The translations under genes and the position numbers were made by a program. This document shows positions 22,860 to 34,400 of a stretch of 64,000 bases of DNA, in pieces. The notes beneath the pieces are model-generated. The model was given only the letters and a program-made list of their open reading frames with translations. It ran no database searches and was not told the DNA's origin. The DNA lies in NCBI GenBank assembly GCA_051294375.1, contig CM119267.1, positions 13,277,081 through 13,341,080 of the forward strand, read 5' to 3'. Position 1 is the stretch's first letter; the number at the start of each line of letters is the position of its first letter. The DNA comes from Paraspadella gotoi. Its lineage: Eukaryota > Chaetognatha.

Positions 22860-24005
22860 TAAGAAACCGAATCATCTTTAAAAAAAACATCATTTGCTTG
22901 ATGAGGATTAAATTTTTAGCAATGACGAGTTTGTCCTAACATGTTCGAAAGGCATTTTAAGCATGTTTCAATCGCATTTCAATCAATATTTTGGGCATTT
23001 AAAAAACGTCAATGATTTTTCTATCAAATGGTATAAAAAATTTTTCATAATGTTTGGTAGATAATGTATCATTAATTTTTACTACGTGTCAATCGATTTG
23101 GCTCGATTTGGCTCCCTTGCAAGTGTGACGTAGGTTTTCATAAATCTTTTCCGCTGAATTAATGATTAACGATTAATGAAAAGTAGAGATTAATATTTAG
23201 AAACTTGTATTTTATATCAAAATGTCCATAAAAATCCTGTAAACTCAAGTTCAGGACGGGCGATGCTACTTTTTTCTAGTCATAAAATTAAAAAGAACTA
23301 AAGATTGATCATGGGTCTCGCCAAATTACGACTCAGAGATCGACAAAATGACAAAGACCGACGAAATAACTAGTAAATAATTTGGCCGAACGCGTGAAGA
23401 CAACTTAAGTACGGTGAAAAAATACGATGGAAAAAGACAGAAAATAACTGAGGCGAAACATAATATTAAATAAATAAATAATATTAATAAATATAAAACT
23501 TATATTTATATTAAAAAAAGTGAGTCTGATTTGAGCGGTGCACGTTGTTTTAAGAAAAAAAATTTCTAAAAACATAATTATAATTGGTTAATTTTTTAAA
23601 AAAATTGGGAAAATTGGGAAAAAAAATTTTCAGCGGGTAAGTAAAAGTAAAATCAGAAAGATAAAAGTATATTATTGGAGAAGTAAAATTGTGGTTTCTT
23701 CATGCAAGCGCGACTCTTGCTATGTATCTTCCTTTTCTATCTTTCGATTCTGTGTTTTTATTAATAGGTAACTAAAACATTTTTCGCAACTATTTATATT
23801 AAGCAACCTGTGATGGCATAATAGCCGCTCGATGCCTTTCCATCTCACTCGCCCATTGCCTGCCTTTTCTCAAACCAGAGCCTAAAAAATGAATAGCACG
23901 CGTAGCTCTTCTAAGTTTTACATCATTGGCTTAATATGGCTAAGAATAAATATCAAAAATTACTACAAAAACTGGTAAAAGAGTGATTTAAAAACATATA
24001 TTTTA
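22860..24005. other. Gene-free AT-rich stretch
   Basis: No supportable gene or named repeat copy. A GC-richer patch at 23820-23900 shows no open frame with splice sites. Confidence 0.45.
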
Positions 24006-24009
24006 TATA

Positions 24010-24059
24010 CAGGGTAGTGATTCAAAACTGAGAAAATCCGTATCACTTCATATTTTTTT
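24010..24059 (+). mobile_element. Mariner-type transposon end, fragment
   Basis: CAGGGTAGTGATTCAAAAC then GAGAAAATCCGTATCACTTC matches the left end of the element at 62545. It is preceded by TA and abuts the palindromic end of the next family A copy. Confidence 0.8.
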
Positions 24060-24690
24060 AGTCGGGTCTGCTTATAAGCAGATCCCGACTCTATAATTCA
24101 CTTTGTCGGTCCGTCCAGTCCGCCCCCTCAATCTTGTCGGGCATTAACTTATTTCATGTCAGAACATCGAATTATGATTAATTATGCAAAAAAAAAAAAC
24201 AATGTCCGTCCGTCCGTCCGTCCCACCTTAGCAAAAAACACCAATTACTCGTGATTGGATGGATGGATTGGAATGAAATTTTGTATGTGGTAAGGGAAGT
24301 GTGTGATTGAGCTGGATATGAAGTTTCGATGGAATCGTCCAAGTGGAAATGAGTTTAAATGGAAAAAACAAAAAAATATATTTCACTATTTGAACACCAA
24401 TTACTTAGGAGTGGATGGGGCAATTGACTTGCAATTTTGTATTTGAGTAGAAAAGTGTGTGATTAAACTGGAAATCAAGTTTCGATGGAATTGTTTGAGT
24501 GGAAATGAGTTTAAATGGAAAAAACAAAGAACCTATTTCACTAATTGATTATGCTTCTTTTTTTAATTTTAAATGTAAGTGCAAGATATATTAATTAATT
24601 AAATAATTAATCAGTTAATCAATTAGTCAATTAATTAATCAATAATTAATTAATCAGTCAATTAATCAATCAAAACAAACATTTCGTATT
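24060..24690 (-). repeat. Family A interspersed repeat
   Basis: It begins with the palindromic end (GTCGGGTCTGCTTATAAGCA, GATCCCGAC), then GTCGGTCCGTCC, the GTCCGTCCGTCCGTCCCACC run, two GTGGAAATGAGTTTAAATGG modules and an ATTAATTA tract. The AACAAG end is missing. Confidence 0.85.
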
Positions 24691-24699
24691 TTAAATTGT

Positions 24700-25430
24700 A
24701 AAAATATTCTTTGGGAAATTTCTTATTTTATAAGGATAATACTATAAAATTATATTGTATATATATTATAAATATATTATATTTTGCTTTTCTCTTCCCG
24801 TAATAAAAAAAATAAAAACAAAATACTTTTTGTATTCAATAATCACACCATCTCGCATAAAATTATTATAATAGTTAATTGACTCAAATCAAATTTTTGT
24901 TCTCAAGTGCTCCACGATACTGTAATGCTATATTACGGAGTAAGTAGATATTTAACTCATACTTTGTTGAGAAAATTCCATTTTCAATTGAGAATTTTGA
25001 CTAGCCTAAACTACTAACCAACAGAACTTTAAAATTCTCTAGATATCGATTAAAAATCAAGAAACAATAAATATTTTTTTTCTTATTAAAAAAAATATGC
25101 GAACCAATTTAAAAGGTTTTTAATTTTAATTTTATGTACGTACTGGTCGGACAAAACTTAAAAGGCGCCCTCAAAGTCGGACGTATAGTAGAAAAACGTC
25201 GTAAGAGCGCCTATTTTATTCTAATAGAGAGTAGGGAAAGAAAGGTCCGATTTATGAGGAAAAAAAGAATGGGTAACGAGCAAGAAAAAGAGAAACAATG
25301 AGAGCAAGATAAACATTCTTCCCACTGTAAGAAAAGCCCGACGTTGTTGAGAGGCTGGGATCGCGCGAAAGAAGAAATAAACCGATTCTCAAGAATTTGT
25401 TTTTCGATCGGCGAAAAGTTTGTTTCGCTT
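24700..25430. other. Intergenic, downstream of the NELL-like gene
   Basis: AT-rich. 25135-25430 becomes GC-richer (GGCGCCCTCAAAGTCGGAC). Nothing coding is supported. Confidence 0.4.
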
Positions 25431-25655
25431 TATTGGGCAGAGATAGATCGTTAATAGGTCAATTAAAGAATTCAACTCGACCGTCGGTGATCTCGACGGG
25501 AGACGTCGGGAGTTTCGGCCGTGGGAATAGGGCTTTGGGGCTGAGAATATCTATATATGCATAAGACAGTAAAAACATTGCACATGACACGAGCACGTGA
25601 ACTGAAATTAAATGTGAAAAAAGAAAAGTCGGGAAATGAGAATGGGATTTCAAAG

Positions 25656-27017
25656 TTAATTGTTTCTGTTGTGATGGTAAAAATCCCTCTCACAGGAAAA
25701 CCCGTTGCCGCGGAAACCCTCTTTGCAACGGCAGTAGAACGTCCCGATAGCGTTGATGCAGTCGGCATCCTCAGAGCAGTTGTGCCCACCTCCCTTGCAT
25801 TCGTCGATATCTTCGCACTTGGGAATGACGAGCGATGACTCAAATCCGTGCTTACACTCGCAACTGTACGAACCCACTGTGTTGATGCACTGCGACCAAG
25901 ATGGGCAGTGGTACGTGCCCAGCCCGCACTCGTCGACGTCGTTGCATTGCGTCCCGTTGCCCTTAAAACCGGGGTTGCACATGCACTGCGGGTTGTAGCC
26001 GGCCAAGCAAGTGGCGTTCGGATGGCAGACGAGACCGAAACGGCGTGGGCCGCAGAGTCGCGCCGCGTCCGCGTGGGGCACGTGCAGGCACTCCGGGCAA
26101 CAGGGTCCAGGGGCGCGGTCTCCACAGTTGCAATGAACCTTGTGACACTGGCGTTTGGGAATGTGGCCCATACGGGAGCAGGTGCAGCAGAGGTCGCCGT
26201 AGCGACGGTACTCTCCGACGTCGAGCGGAGGCTGCGAGGAGCCCATGTTGCACACGCGCGGCCACTTGCGAGATGGCTTCGGATTCGAACGGAACTTGCG
26301 CCGACAGGTAGGGCAGCACTGGCCCTTGGCCGGCCGTCGGGTCTGCGCGCAGTTGGGCTTTGGGCATGGCTTCTTGCCACACGTCGTTTCTCCCTTGACG
26401 CACTTGCAGAGGCTGCATTTGTCCTCGGGGTCATCGAATTCGGACTCGTGAGAGAATGTCTGCCCACGGAAAATACAGGGTTTGCGGCACTCGCACTTTT
26501 CCAGCTCAGAGACGCGGCCCTCCGCGTGCTCTAGTCGGATGCTCAACTTGGTCAAAGTCTCCGTCAGCTGATTAACGACGGACTTGAGGTCCTGAAACTC
26601 CCCGCAGGTGGGGCACACTGAGTTGGCGTTGGGACACTGTTTCAAGTAGCCGTTGGGTCGAAAGATCATGCGCACGTCGTGAAGGGAGCCCTTGAACAGT
26701 TGCGGCAGATGCATGCCTGGTTGGCCAAGAAACATCTTTGTCTCCTTATCGAAGATGAACCCAGTGTCGATGGGGATGATGACTCGTTCATAGACTTTGT
26801 TACAGTCGATGTAAAGGGTCACGTGACCGCCCGAGATGGTGATGGCCAACTTGTGCCAGCGCCCGTCGGCCAGGCGGTATGGGAACGTCTCGATGATCGG
26901 GTGCGAGTTGTAGCGGTAAATCAGGCGAAGCTCGTTTCGGAAGCCGCTGCTTTGGATTTCGAAGTGTCGTTTGTTGCCGGAAGAGATGGAGAGAAGAGTG
27001 CCAACGTTGCGTTGATC
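25656..27017 (-). CDS. NELL: NELL-like gene, exon 4 (LamG, coiled coil, VWC, EGF)
   Basis: It follows GTTTTTAG. It is cysteine-rich throughout and stops at TAA 25656-25658, or splices at 25694. The 331-codon overlapping frame is a shadow. Confidence 0.9.
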   Translation of the reverse strand, partial: DQRNVGTLLSISSGNKRHFEIQSSGFRNELRLIYRYNSHPIIETFPYRLADGRWHKLAITISGGHVTLYIDCNKVYERVIIPIDTGFIFDKETKMFLGQPGMHLPQLFKGSLHDVRMIFRPNGYLKQCPNANSVCPTCGEFQDLKSVVNQLTETLTKLSIRLEHAEGRVSELEKCECRKPCIFRGQTFSHESEFDDPEDKCSLCKCVKGETTCGKKPCPKPNCAQTRRPAKGQCCPTCRRKFRSNPKPSRKWPRVCNMGSSQPPLDVGEYRRYGDLCCTCSRMGHIPKRQCHKVHCNCGDRAPGPCCPECLHVPHADAARLCGPRRFGLVCHPNATCLAGYNPQCMCNPGFKGNGTQCNDVDECGLGTYHCPSWSQCINTVGSYSCECKHGFESSLVIPKCEDIDECKGGGHNCSEDADCINAIGTFYCRCKEGFRGNGFSCERDFYHHNRNN

Positions 27018-28565
27018 CTAAAAACGAGCGGATTAAAGTCACTGATTTTTTTTGCTTTTGGGCATGGCTGGCATGGCGGGCATACCCCTGAAATTGTACA
27101 TTTTTTTCTTTTACTATTAGCATTTATCTCTCTCTTTGTCTGTATTACTTTACATAAACGCAGAAATATAAATTAAAAATATGAAACAAATTAAAGTTAA
27201 AAAAATATGCAAGTTAAAAAGATAATAAAATTTATAAAAATGATGTAAATAAAAAAATAATATAAATTAAAAAAAATATTAATTGAAAAAATTATGCAAA
27301 TTGAAAAAAATATATAAATGAAAAAAAATTTAAAAATGAATAGATTAAAAAAATTATCCAAGTTTAAAAATTATACTGGTTAAAAAATTCAATAAGTTGA
27401 AAAAATTATGCGGGTTTAATCCCTTGAAAGCGATTTTATATGTATTGGCAAAGCCACTGGTTTTGTTTTGGTTTTTGTTGGTTTTTTTTACGTTGACACT
27501 GCTTGACGAAGTTAATTGGATTTGTATTTTTTACAATCTCTTAATATATTTATTAATCAAAACGTTCACCTGCAGCACGTTAGCAATAACTGTAAAGTCA
27601 TGGCTACTCTTGAGCAAGATGGCGATCTTTTCGAAGACGTGACGCGGGACCTCGATCTGTCGAAACTTTCCGTCCTCGAGAATGATTGTTGGCGACGCTG
27701 TCGCCGCCTGAAACAAATGGATAATTTTTATAGTAGTTAGTACTAATTCGAATTAGATAAAATAACGAAAGAAATCGTTTTGTTTTTTTCTTTCGTTGCC
27801 TTTACTAAGATAGGAAAACAACATCAAAAAACGATGTTGTTGTAATTTTCTTTTTTGTTTTCCCCATCCCCGCACCTTTGGATGAGATCGTCGAGACTGC
27901 GAGTACGAGGGTCCGTGGTAATTGACGCGCACCCCGGCGTCGTGAAGGGAGATGTTGGTATTAAAGAGGACGGCGTTGAGGATGTCGACGTCCAGGCTGG
28001 GGTTGTGGTAGGAAAGCGATGGGTCCGAGTCATCCGTGCCCGACGAGTACTGGATGGGAAGGAACCCGTGGTACGAAAAGTCCGAGGCGCCGGACAGAGT
28101 CGCCAAAGCGGCAAACGCCGCGGCGAAGAGAATCGCCGGTTGCGTGAAGACGCGAGCCGCTTTCCGCGTGGTTCGCCATCCCGTTGACGCAGACGCCGTC
28201 GATGACGCCGAAGAAGCGGAACGTTCTTTCCAACAGATGGAGGATAATCGTCGACGGTCAAACGATTTTATTCTTTCGAGTCTTGAGTTTATTGACGCGG
28301 TTTTTCTTAAGTTGTGGGCTTCCTCCTCTCGAGGAATAGAAAATCGATCGTCAACTTTCCTAAAAGATTGCGAAAGTGAGCGAAGCAAATAGCCGCCATG
28401 CCTGGCAGATTGTGGGCGTCGCCCCGCTAACCGACGCCGTCGAGGTTGGGAATCGTCGGCGGTGGTTCTCGTCGTCCTCGGTCCACGGATCCCTCTCCCC
28501 CGAGGCGACGCAGCGGTGGGAAGGCCTCCTGGGAGCGAAGCGTTCAGAATCGGGGGCGAAGACAT
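25656..28565 (-). CDS. NELL: NELL-like secreted multidomain protein (LamG/TSPN, VWC, EGF)
   Basis: Coding exons 28565-27876, 27707-27570 and 27017-25656 join in phase 0 to 729 aa. Residues about 185-405 form a thrombospondin-N/laminin-G domain (FTVIANVLQ|DQRNVGTLLSIS, ADGRWHKLAITISGG, CNKVYERVI). A coiled coil follows (about 420-457, LKSVVNQLTETLTKLSIRLE), then two VWC domains (about 459-516 and 532-587) and EGF repeats (about 599-718), two of which start D-x-DEC, typical of calcium binding. This order is that of vertebrate NELL1/2, oligomeric extracellular signalling proteins. Oddities: 140 residues precede the hydrophobic segment (TQPAILFAAAFAALATLSG, 141-159), and the C-terminal EGF/VWC half is absent. 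A GTGAGA donor at 25693-25688 could lead to more exons, but AATAAA (TTTATT near 25430) supports the short form. An in-frame TAG lies two codons before the ATG. Confidence 0.9.
27045..27495 (+). repeat. Family G repeat filling NELL intron 3
   Basis: CCCCTGAAATTGTACATTTT, CTCTTTGTCTGTATTACTTT, then AT-rich filler, then CCCTTGAAAGCGATTTTATA, TGTATTGGCAAAGCCACTGG. The same order of blocks is at 50041-50735. It occupies most of a 552-bp intron, antisense to the gene. Confidence 0.7.
27570..27707 (-). CDS. NELL: NELL-like gene, exon 3 (start of LamG)
   Basis: Exactly 46 codons between TTTCAG and CAG|GTGAAC (IILEDGKFRQIEVPRHVFE...). Confidence 0.9.
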
Positions 28566-28607
28566 CGTCTAGGTTGTGAAAGGGAAGAAGGCCCCCTCAA
28601 GGCCCAC
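27876..28607 (-). CDS. NELL: NELL-like gene, exon 2 (start codon, hydrophobic segment)
   Basis: It follows the strong acceptor CTTCCTCCCGCAG; ATG at 28565; donor GTGCGG after 27876, phase 0. Coding starts at 28565. Confidence 0.75.
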
Positions 28608-29860
28608 CTGCGGGAGGAAGAGGGGGGGAAAGAATATCGAAAGTTTTTTTTTACGGGGTTTCAAGAAAAAGTAGATCGAAGTCGAGAATGCAGAGAAAAG
28701 AACATAACATTCGTTTTTGTACTTTATCGATCGATGGTCGCGCAGACACTTTTGATATGAGTTTCGTTCTATTATTTTCAAAAGATTGAGTTCACAGGTG
28801 GACAAGTTAAGCTGACCCGTTTTTTATTATCTGCAACAGTTTTAGGGGCAGCAGAACCCTAATCACGAAATAATTTTCATAAGCATCTGCGGGGCCATTC
28901 TACGTCCCAGTTTTTGGACCCAATGTTTAGATTGACAAAACGATAAAATTGGAAAAGATACTAGAGTTTATTCTACAATTTGTTTCTCGAGAAAGTTAAG
29001 TTTTAGTTTCATTAACAAACAACGTATCTAAAAATATTGTAAGGCTTGTTTTCCCATAATTTTTTTAAATTTTACGATGTGAGAAAAACCAGAGTTATAA
29101 CTGTAAGAGCGCCATAAAATAAAATATTTGGCGATAATTTCGAAGGACTCGCTCTGGATAAAATTGTCGAGATAAAAAAATGCTATATATTTTTTGTAAA
29201 AAAATAAAGACGTTCAAGAAATAGCACTTTTAATGTTTCATTTGTTTTGAATTTTCATTAACTAAAATTCGGAGACTATCTCATCTTTGGTTCATGAGTT
29301 GAAGCCGATGAGAAAAATGTATCATGTTCCGCGGACTTCTTTTCTTAAAAAAAAATAATAATAATATTTCGTTACGAAAGAATTGAAATTGGGAAGGATT
29401 TAGCCTTCCCCCTTTGGGCCGCGATTCGTCTGGAGGGTTTCGTCCCGTCAACTTTTCCTAGACGTTTTCAATCGACGATTAATCCGGGCAATTCGTTCAC
29501 CATAATTCTATTTCTCTCATTTTTTTTTTATCATCTCCCCGAAATTATTTTATGAATAAAAAGGGAAAAAACCGCAAGAATCGCGGGATTTTTTTTTTCT
29601 TTTTTGGTCTCGAAAAATTACATCAGGTAAACGATGGTCCGGCTAATTGATGAACCCGGCAAAAATAAACACATAACCGAAGAGAAAAGTCCCGAAAGAA
29701 AATCGTCGGAGGGGAGTAGGAACGTGGAGAGAGTTCGAATAAAGGGGAGGGGGACAGGAGAGAATTCGAGGTAAATTCTTGCCCCTCGCAAGATAATGAC
29801 CGAAGATTGCGTTGTTACGAGGCTGGAAGATGGAAAAGGTAAGGTTACCAAAAGACTTAC
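28608..29860 (-). other. NELL-like gene, intron 1
   Basis: Runs from GTAAGTC (just after 29861) to the acceptor at 28608-28610. AT-rich, with no repeat copy or coding frame seen. Confidence 0.5.
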
Positions 29861-29919
29861 CCGACGACGGTGGTCGATGAAAATCCGCGTGGCGCTCGGC
29901 GAAGCGGATGAGTCCAATG

Positions 29920-29964
<45 letters not shown>

Positions 29965-29975
29965 ATTCGTCGATA
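29861..29975 (-). promoter_or_regulatory. Putative TATA box and non-coding exon 1 of the NELL-like gene
   Basis: On minus, a TATATATATATACATATA run (29973-29992) is followed by a CT repeat (29925-29961), a GC-rich segment (CCGCTTCGCCGAGCGCCACG) and the strong donor GTAAGTC just after 29861. There is no ATG in the segment. Exon start is inferred. A CCAAT element and TGACGTCT (CRE-like) lie near 30630 and 30660. Confidence 0.45.
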
Positions 29976-30194
29976 TATGTATATATATATACTCAGCGCT
30001 CTCGACTTCGGCGCTGAGCAGATCCCGCGCCGGCGACGTCTTTTAGACCGAAAATCTCCGGAGCAGAAATGAAGAAACCAGTCGGGGGTTTTTCTCTTTT
30101 CTTCTTCAAACTTCTTCTTCATTCTTCTTCTCCCTACTTCCTCTTCTTCTTCCCCCCAAACTTTCTAGAGTCAAAAATGATGAAGACGTATCCG

Positions 30195-30480
30195 AAATGA
30201 CAGGAACGAGGACCGCGGCGAACGACGGGAGTTTTGAAAGGGAGGGGTGGGAGGTAGGAGTTGGGGTGATCGAGGAGTGGAAGGAGTGGGCGCTCGAAGA
30301 AGAGCAAGAAGGATCGTGAACGTGGGTGGTTGGAGGGGGGGGAGCGGGCCGTAGGCGATTGTAAGGAGATGGTTGGGGAGAGAAGAGTTGATGAGGGAGG
30401 GGACGGAGGGAGTTGGGGAAGGAAGAGGGCGGGGAGAACGAAGGAGAGGAGGAGAGGTTGTCTTCCTAATCGAAAAATAG
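30195..30480 (+). repeat. 285-bp purine-rich, G-run-rich tract
   Basis: The plus strand is almost all A/G/T with repeated GGG, GGGG and GGAGGG runs (GGTTGGAGGGGGGGGAGCGG; GAGGGAGGGGACGGAGGGAG). The minus-strand Pro/Ser-rich frames here are composition artefacts. Confidence 0.8.
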
Positions 30481-30540
30481 AAGACGACGACGACGACGAC
30501 GACAAGAAAGAATACGTAAGCGATCGTGACCCCTCCGGGT

Positions 30541-30592
30541 TTTTTTTCTTTCTTTCTTTCTTTCTTTTTTTCTTTCTTTCTTTCTTTTTTTT
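30541..30592 (+). repeat. (TTTC)n microsatellite
   Basis: Interrupted TTTC tetranucleotide repeat next to a (GAC)n run at 30483-30502. Confidence 0.9.
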
Positions 30593-31376
30593 TCCCTTTA
30601 TCTCGAGATAAAAACAAACGTTGCTGATTGGCCCCGGGGTCGGGGACGTACGACGAGGATGACGTCTACGACGACGACGAAGGAAAACGACAACGACTTG
30701 GACGCGAATTGCTTCGTCGTAAGAATGTCGGTTTGCCTTGACGAACGCGCGAGGACTGAGGCGAAAAGATATGTACCTTCATGTACAGATCAATGATCAT
30801 TAATTTCAATTTATACATTGATTCCCACATATAATCATTTAGTATTTAATCGAAATTTGGCTAAAAAGTGACTTGACAGGGTGACTAAAACTGTCTGACT
30901 TTTAAATATTTAAAAAAAGAATTGTGTTAAATAAGTTAAAACAATACTGTAGTCAATGAACAAATTTTAATTCTTTTAAAAAAACGGACGTAGTTTCGAT
31001 TAAAATTTTTAAAAAAGAAACCAACAACCAAAATTTAAAAAAATGGCAAAATTAAAAAAAAAGTGAATTTTATTATTTGCATTAAGACGTCCCTTACAAC
31101 GAAAAACCCAAAGAAATGAATAACATACGATATTGTATTCCAGGCAACCATGTCCTCCTTGTGCTCGATAAGGAAGACAAAGCGACAGAAATATAAGGGA
31201 TTAAATGACAAAAACAATGGAATAGAAGGAGGAAAAAGGAAAAGCCCGACATCCCCCCTTTTCCGGACAATCCGGTCGAGCAATCCAGAGATCCTCGGCC
31301 TGACGAACGCATCATGCCATGTTTTGGACGAGACGCTCCTGTCTCCTTCCGTCGCACGGATTTAGGGGGAACCTCT

Positions 31377-31402
31377 TCAAGCTTCTCCGTCGGATGCTCC
31401 TT
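31377..31402 (-). CDS. Candidate terminal exon of the giant gene
   Basis: Acceptor AACCCCAG, then eight codons and TGA in the phase set by exon 3. The GC-rich block extends to about 31258 and is open longer in another phase (KEHPTEKLEEVPPKSVRRKE...), so the real junction may differ. Confidence 0.35.
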
Positions 31403-34400
31403 CTGGGGTTGCGGGGGTTTATGTTATGGAAAATAAAGGTTATGAATATTAATTGTTAAAATAGTCCAAGGACCATTATTTTGAAACGAAGTGCGCAAGC
31501 CAAGACATCACCAGTAGATTACGGAAACACCATTATTGAGCTAAAATTTGAATAGTGATTCTCGAAAGCTGGTCAAAACAAAATAACAAGTATCAAGTAA
31601 AATTTATTAAGAACTTTTTGGTTTGTCCCATTTTTTGTTGCGTTTGAAATAGAGGCTGAAAAATTAAAAAAAAACTTTTTATTTTTACAAACAAAGATAT
31701 TTTAAACAGGTTTTAATCATGATAATAAAAAAATCGTTGTTTGTAAACAAATAATGAAATAAATATAAAGTTTTTAGATTTTTCTGCCTCTTAAAAAACA
31801 TGTTATTAATGTACGAAATAAACTATCTCATCTGACTTTAAAAATTTCAATAACACACATTCATAAATATTTAAATTATGTAGGCTATCCAATCTTAATT
31901 TAAACCTTTTTATATTATTTTAGATTGCCAAATCACTTATAATCGTCATAAACGCAACACTGGCAACAATTTTCGATTGAAAATATTTTTTGAAATACAT
32001 GATATCCGAAATAAGTTTGAAATGATGTAAATTTAAAGTAATTTTGATTGTGAATCAAATAACTACTGAGTGTCAATAAAAAGAATAAAAAAGTGTTTCA
32101 CCTTAATGGAAAGGCTGCGATAGCAGAGCTAATACAACGGAAACGTATAAACCATGTTAAAGATAATGATAGAAGTTAACTCACTCAACAAAGACTCTAC
32201 TCAGCAACTATTTCACCTGCCGCAGAAGCGGGTTCTCCGTGGACGGCGTTCACGGGCCACCTGAGGGGAGTCTTGTTTCGCGCTGCTTCTTTGCGCAGAT
32301 CCGGAAGTTGGCGTCGCAAGAAGCGGAAAATTACGAGATCGTCGTCGGGAACGGATCGCTCATGAGGCTTGATCCCCTCATCGTTGATATCGTCGGGATT
32401 GTATCCCTCGTTAGGCTTGATCCTATCATCATCGATATCGTTGGGATTGGATCCCTCATTAAGCTTGATCCCCTCATCATTGATATTGTCGGGAATGTAT
32501 CGCTTGTTATGGTTGATCCCCTTATTTATATCGTCGGGAATGGATCCTTCGTAAGGCTTGATCCCCTCATCATTTATATTGTCGGGAATGTATTGCTCGT
32601 TAGGCTTAATCCCCTCATAATTGATATCATGGGGAATGGATTGCTTATAAGGCTTGATCCCCTCATCATTGATATCATCAGGATTGTATTGCTTGTGAGG
32701 GTGAATTCTCTCATTTATAACATCAGGAAGGGATTCTTCGTTAGTCTTGATCCTCTCATCTTTGATACCGTCGGGTAGGTATCGCTCGTTAGGCTTTACC
32801 CCCTCATTTATATTGTCAGGAACGGATCCCTTGTTAGGCTTGATCCCCTCATTGTTGATATCATCAGGAATGTATCGATCGTTTGGCTTGATCACCTCAC
32901 CATTGATATCATTGGGATTGTATCGCTTGTTAGGTTTGATCCCCTCATTTATATCGTCGGGAATTGATAGCTCTTTATGCTTGATCCCCTCATCATTAAT
33001 ATTGTCGGGAATGGATCCCTCGTTAGGCTTGATCCCCTCATCATTAATATCGTTGGGAATGTCTTGTTCATTAGGCTTTATCCCCTCATTTATATCATCA
33101 GGAATGGATCCTTCATTAGGCTTGATCTCCTCGTCATTGATATCATCATTAGGATTGATCACCTCACCATTTAGATTATCAGGAATGGATTGCTTGTTTG
33201 GCTTGATTCCCTCATTTATATTGTCAGGAACAGATCCCTTGTTAGGCTTGATCCCCTTATGATTGATATTGTCAGGAATGTATTGTTCGTTAGGCTTGAT
33301 CCCATCATTTACATTGTCAGGAATGGATCGCTCATTAGGCTTCATCCCCTCATCGTTTAAATCCATGGGAATGGATTGCTTGCTAGGGTTGAGCACCTCA
33401 TTTTCATTGTCGAGAACAGATCGCTCATTAGGTTTGATCCCCTCGTCTTTTATATCATAGGTAATAGATCGCACATCAGGCTTCATCCCCTCATCATTGA
33501 CATCATAAAGAATGGATGGTTTATGAGGCTTGATCCCCAAATCATTTATATCATTAGGCTTGATATCCTCATTTATATTGTTGGGGATAGATTGCTCATT
33601 AGGCTTGATTCCCACATCATCGGTAAAGGATGGCATATAAGGCTTGATCCCCTCATTTATATTATTGGGAAAAGATCGCTCATTAGGCTTGATCCCCACA
33701 TTTATGTCATTGGGAATGGATTTCTCATCAGTCTTGATCCCCTCATCATTTATATCGTCAGAAGTGATAATGGAATCGTTAGGGTTGACCACTTCACAAT
33801 TGTTGTCATCTGTGGAACTAGTTTTGTTGCTTGGGTTGTTATTGTCTTCGTTGTTGGGATTTCTAAACTTGTCATCATTTTTTGTCTCTTTATCTTTGGG
33901 ATCATAAACTTTATTCTCAATGTTATCATTGTGGTCCATTTTAGCGTCTTTGATGTCAATTTTGTCGTCATAAATTTTGATTTCTTCATTATCAATTGGA
34001 TCAACAATATCATAATTGTCATCAAGTTTTCTGTGATCACTTTTATCAAGAAAGTTTTCCTCTTTGCGAACATCCTTTTCAACGTTTATATCATCCCCCT
34101 TAGTAATGTCATTTTTGTCAGGGTCATACCTGTCTTTATCATTTTGAATTTTTTGATGGTTTAGCTCATCAACATGATTTATTTCATTATCAATGTCATT
34201 GATTTCTTTGGTTTTCTTACTGACATCAACTTTTTTATCTTTATCCTCAACATTGTTTTCTTGATAATCAGCTTTGTTTTCATTATTGCCTTGGTTAACA
34301 TTATTGATTATTCCTTTATCAGTAACTTGAGCGACAATAGGTTTGTTGTTATTTTTATGATTAGGACAGTTTTTCTCTTTCCTCGAATCAACTTTGTCAG

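Noticed and set aside
25472-26467. 331-codon minus-strand frame
   Set aside because: Overlaps the NELL exon in another frame, lacks the cysteine spacing of VWC/EGF domains and is Ala/Thr/Ser/Arg-rich, as expected for a GC-rich shadow.
30134-30617. Pro/Ser-rich minus-strand frames
   Set aside because: Explained by the purine/pyrimidine asymmetry; no splice-framed context or conserved motif.
32239-33460. Repetitive plus-strand frames (SLIRLDPLIIDIVGN-like)
   Set aside because: Antisense of the 45-48-bp coding repeats; periodicity keeps several frames open, but only the minus frame runs through the whole exon.
32330-33760. Possible CRISPR array
   Set aside because: Repeats are degenerate, have no unique spacers and are in-frame coding; the context is a eukaryotic exon.
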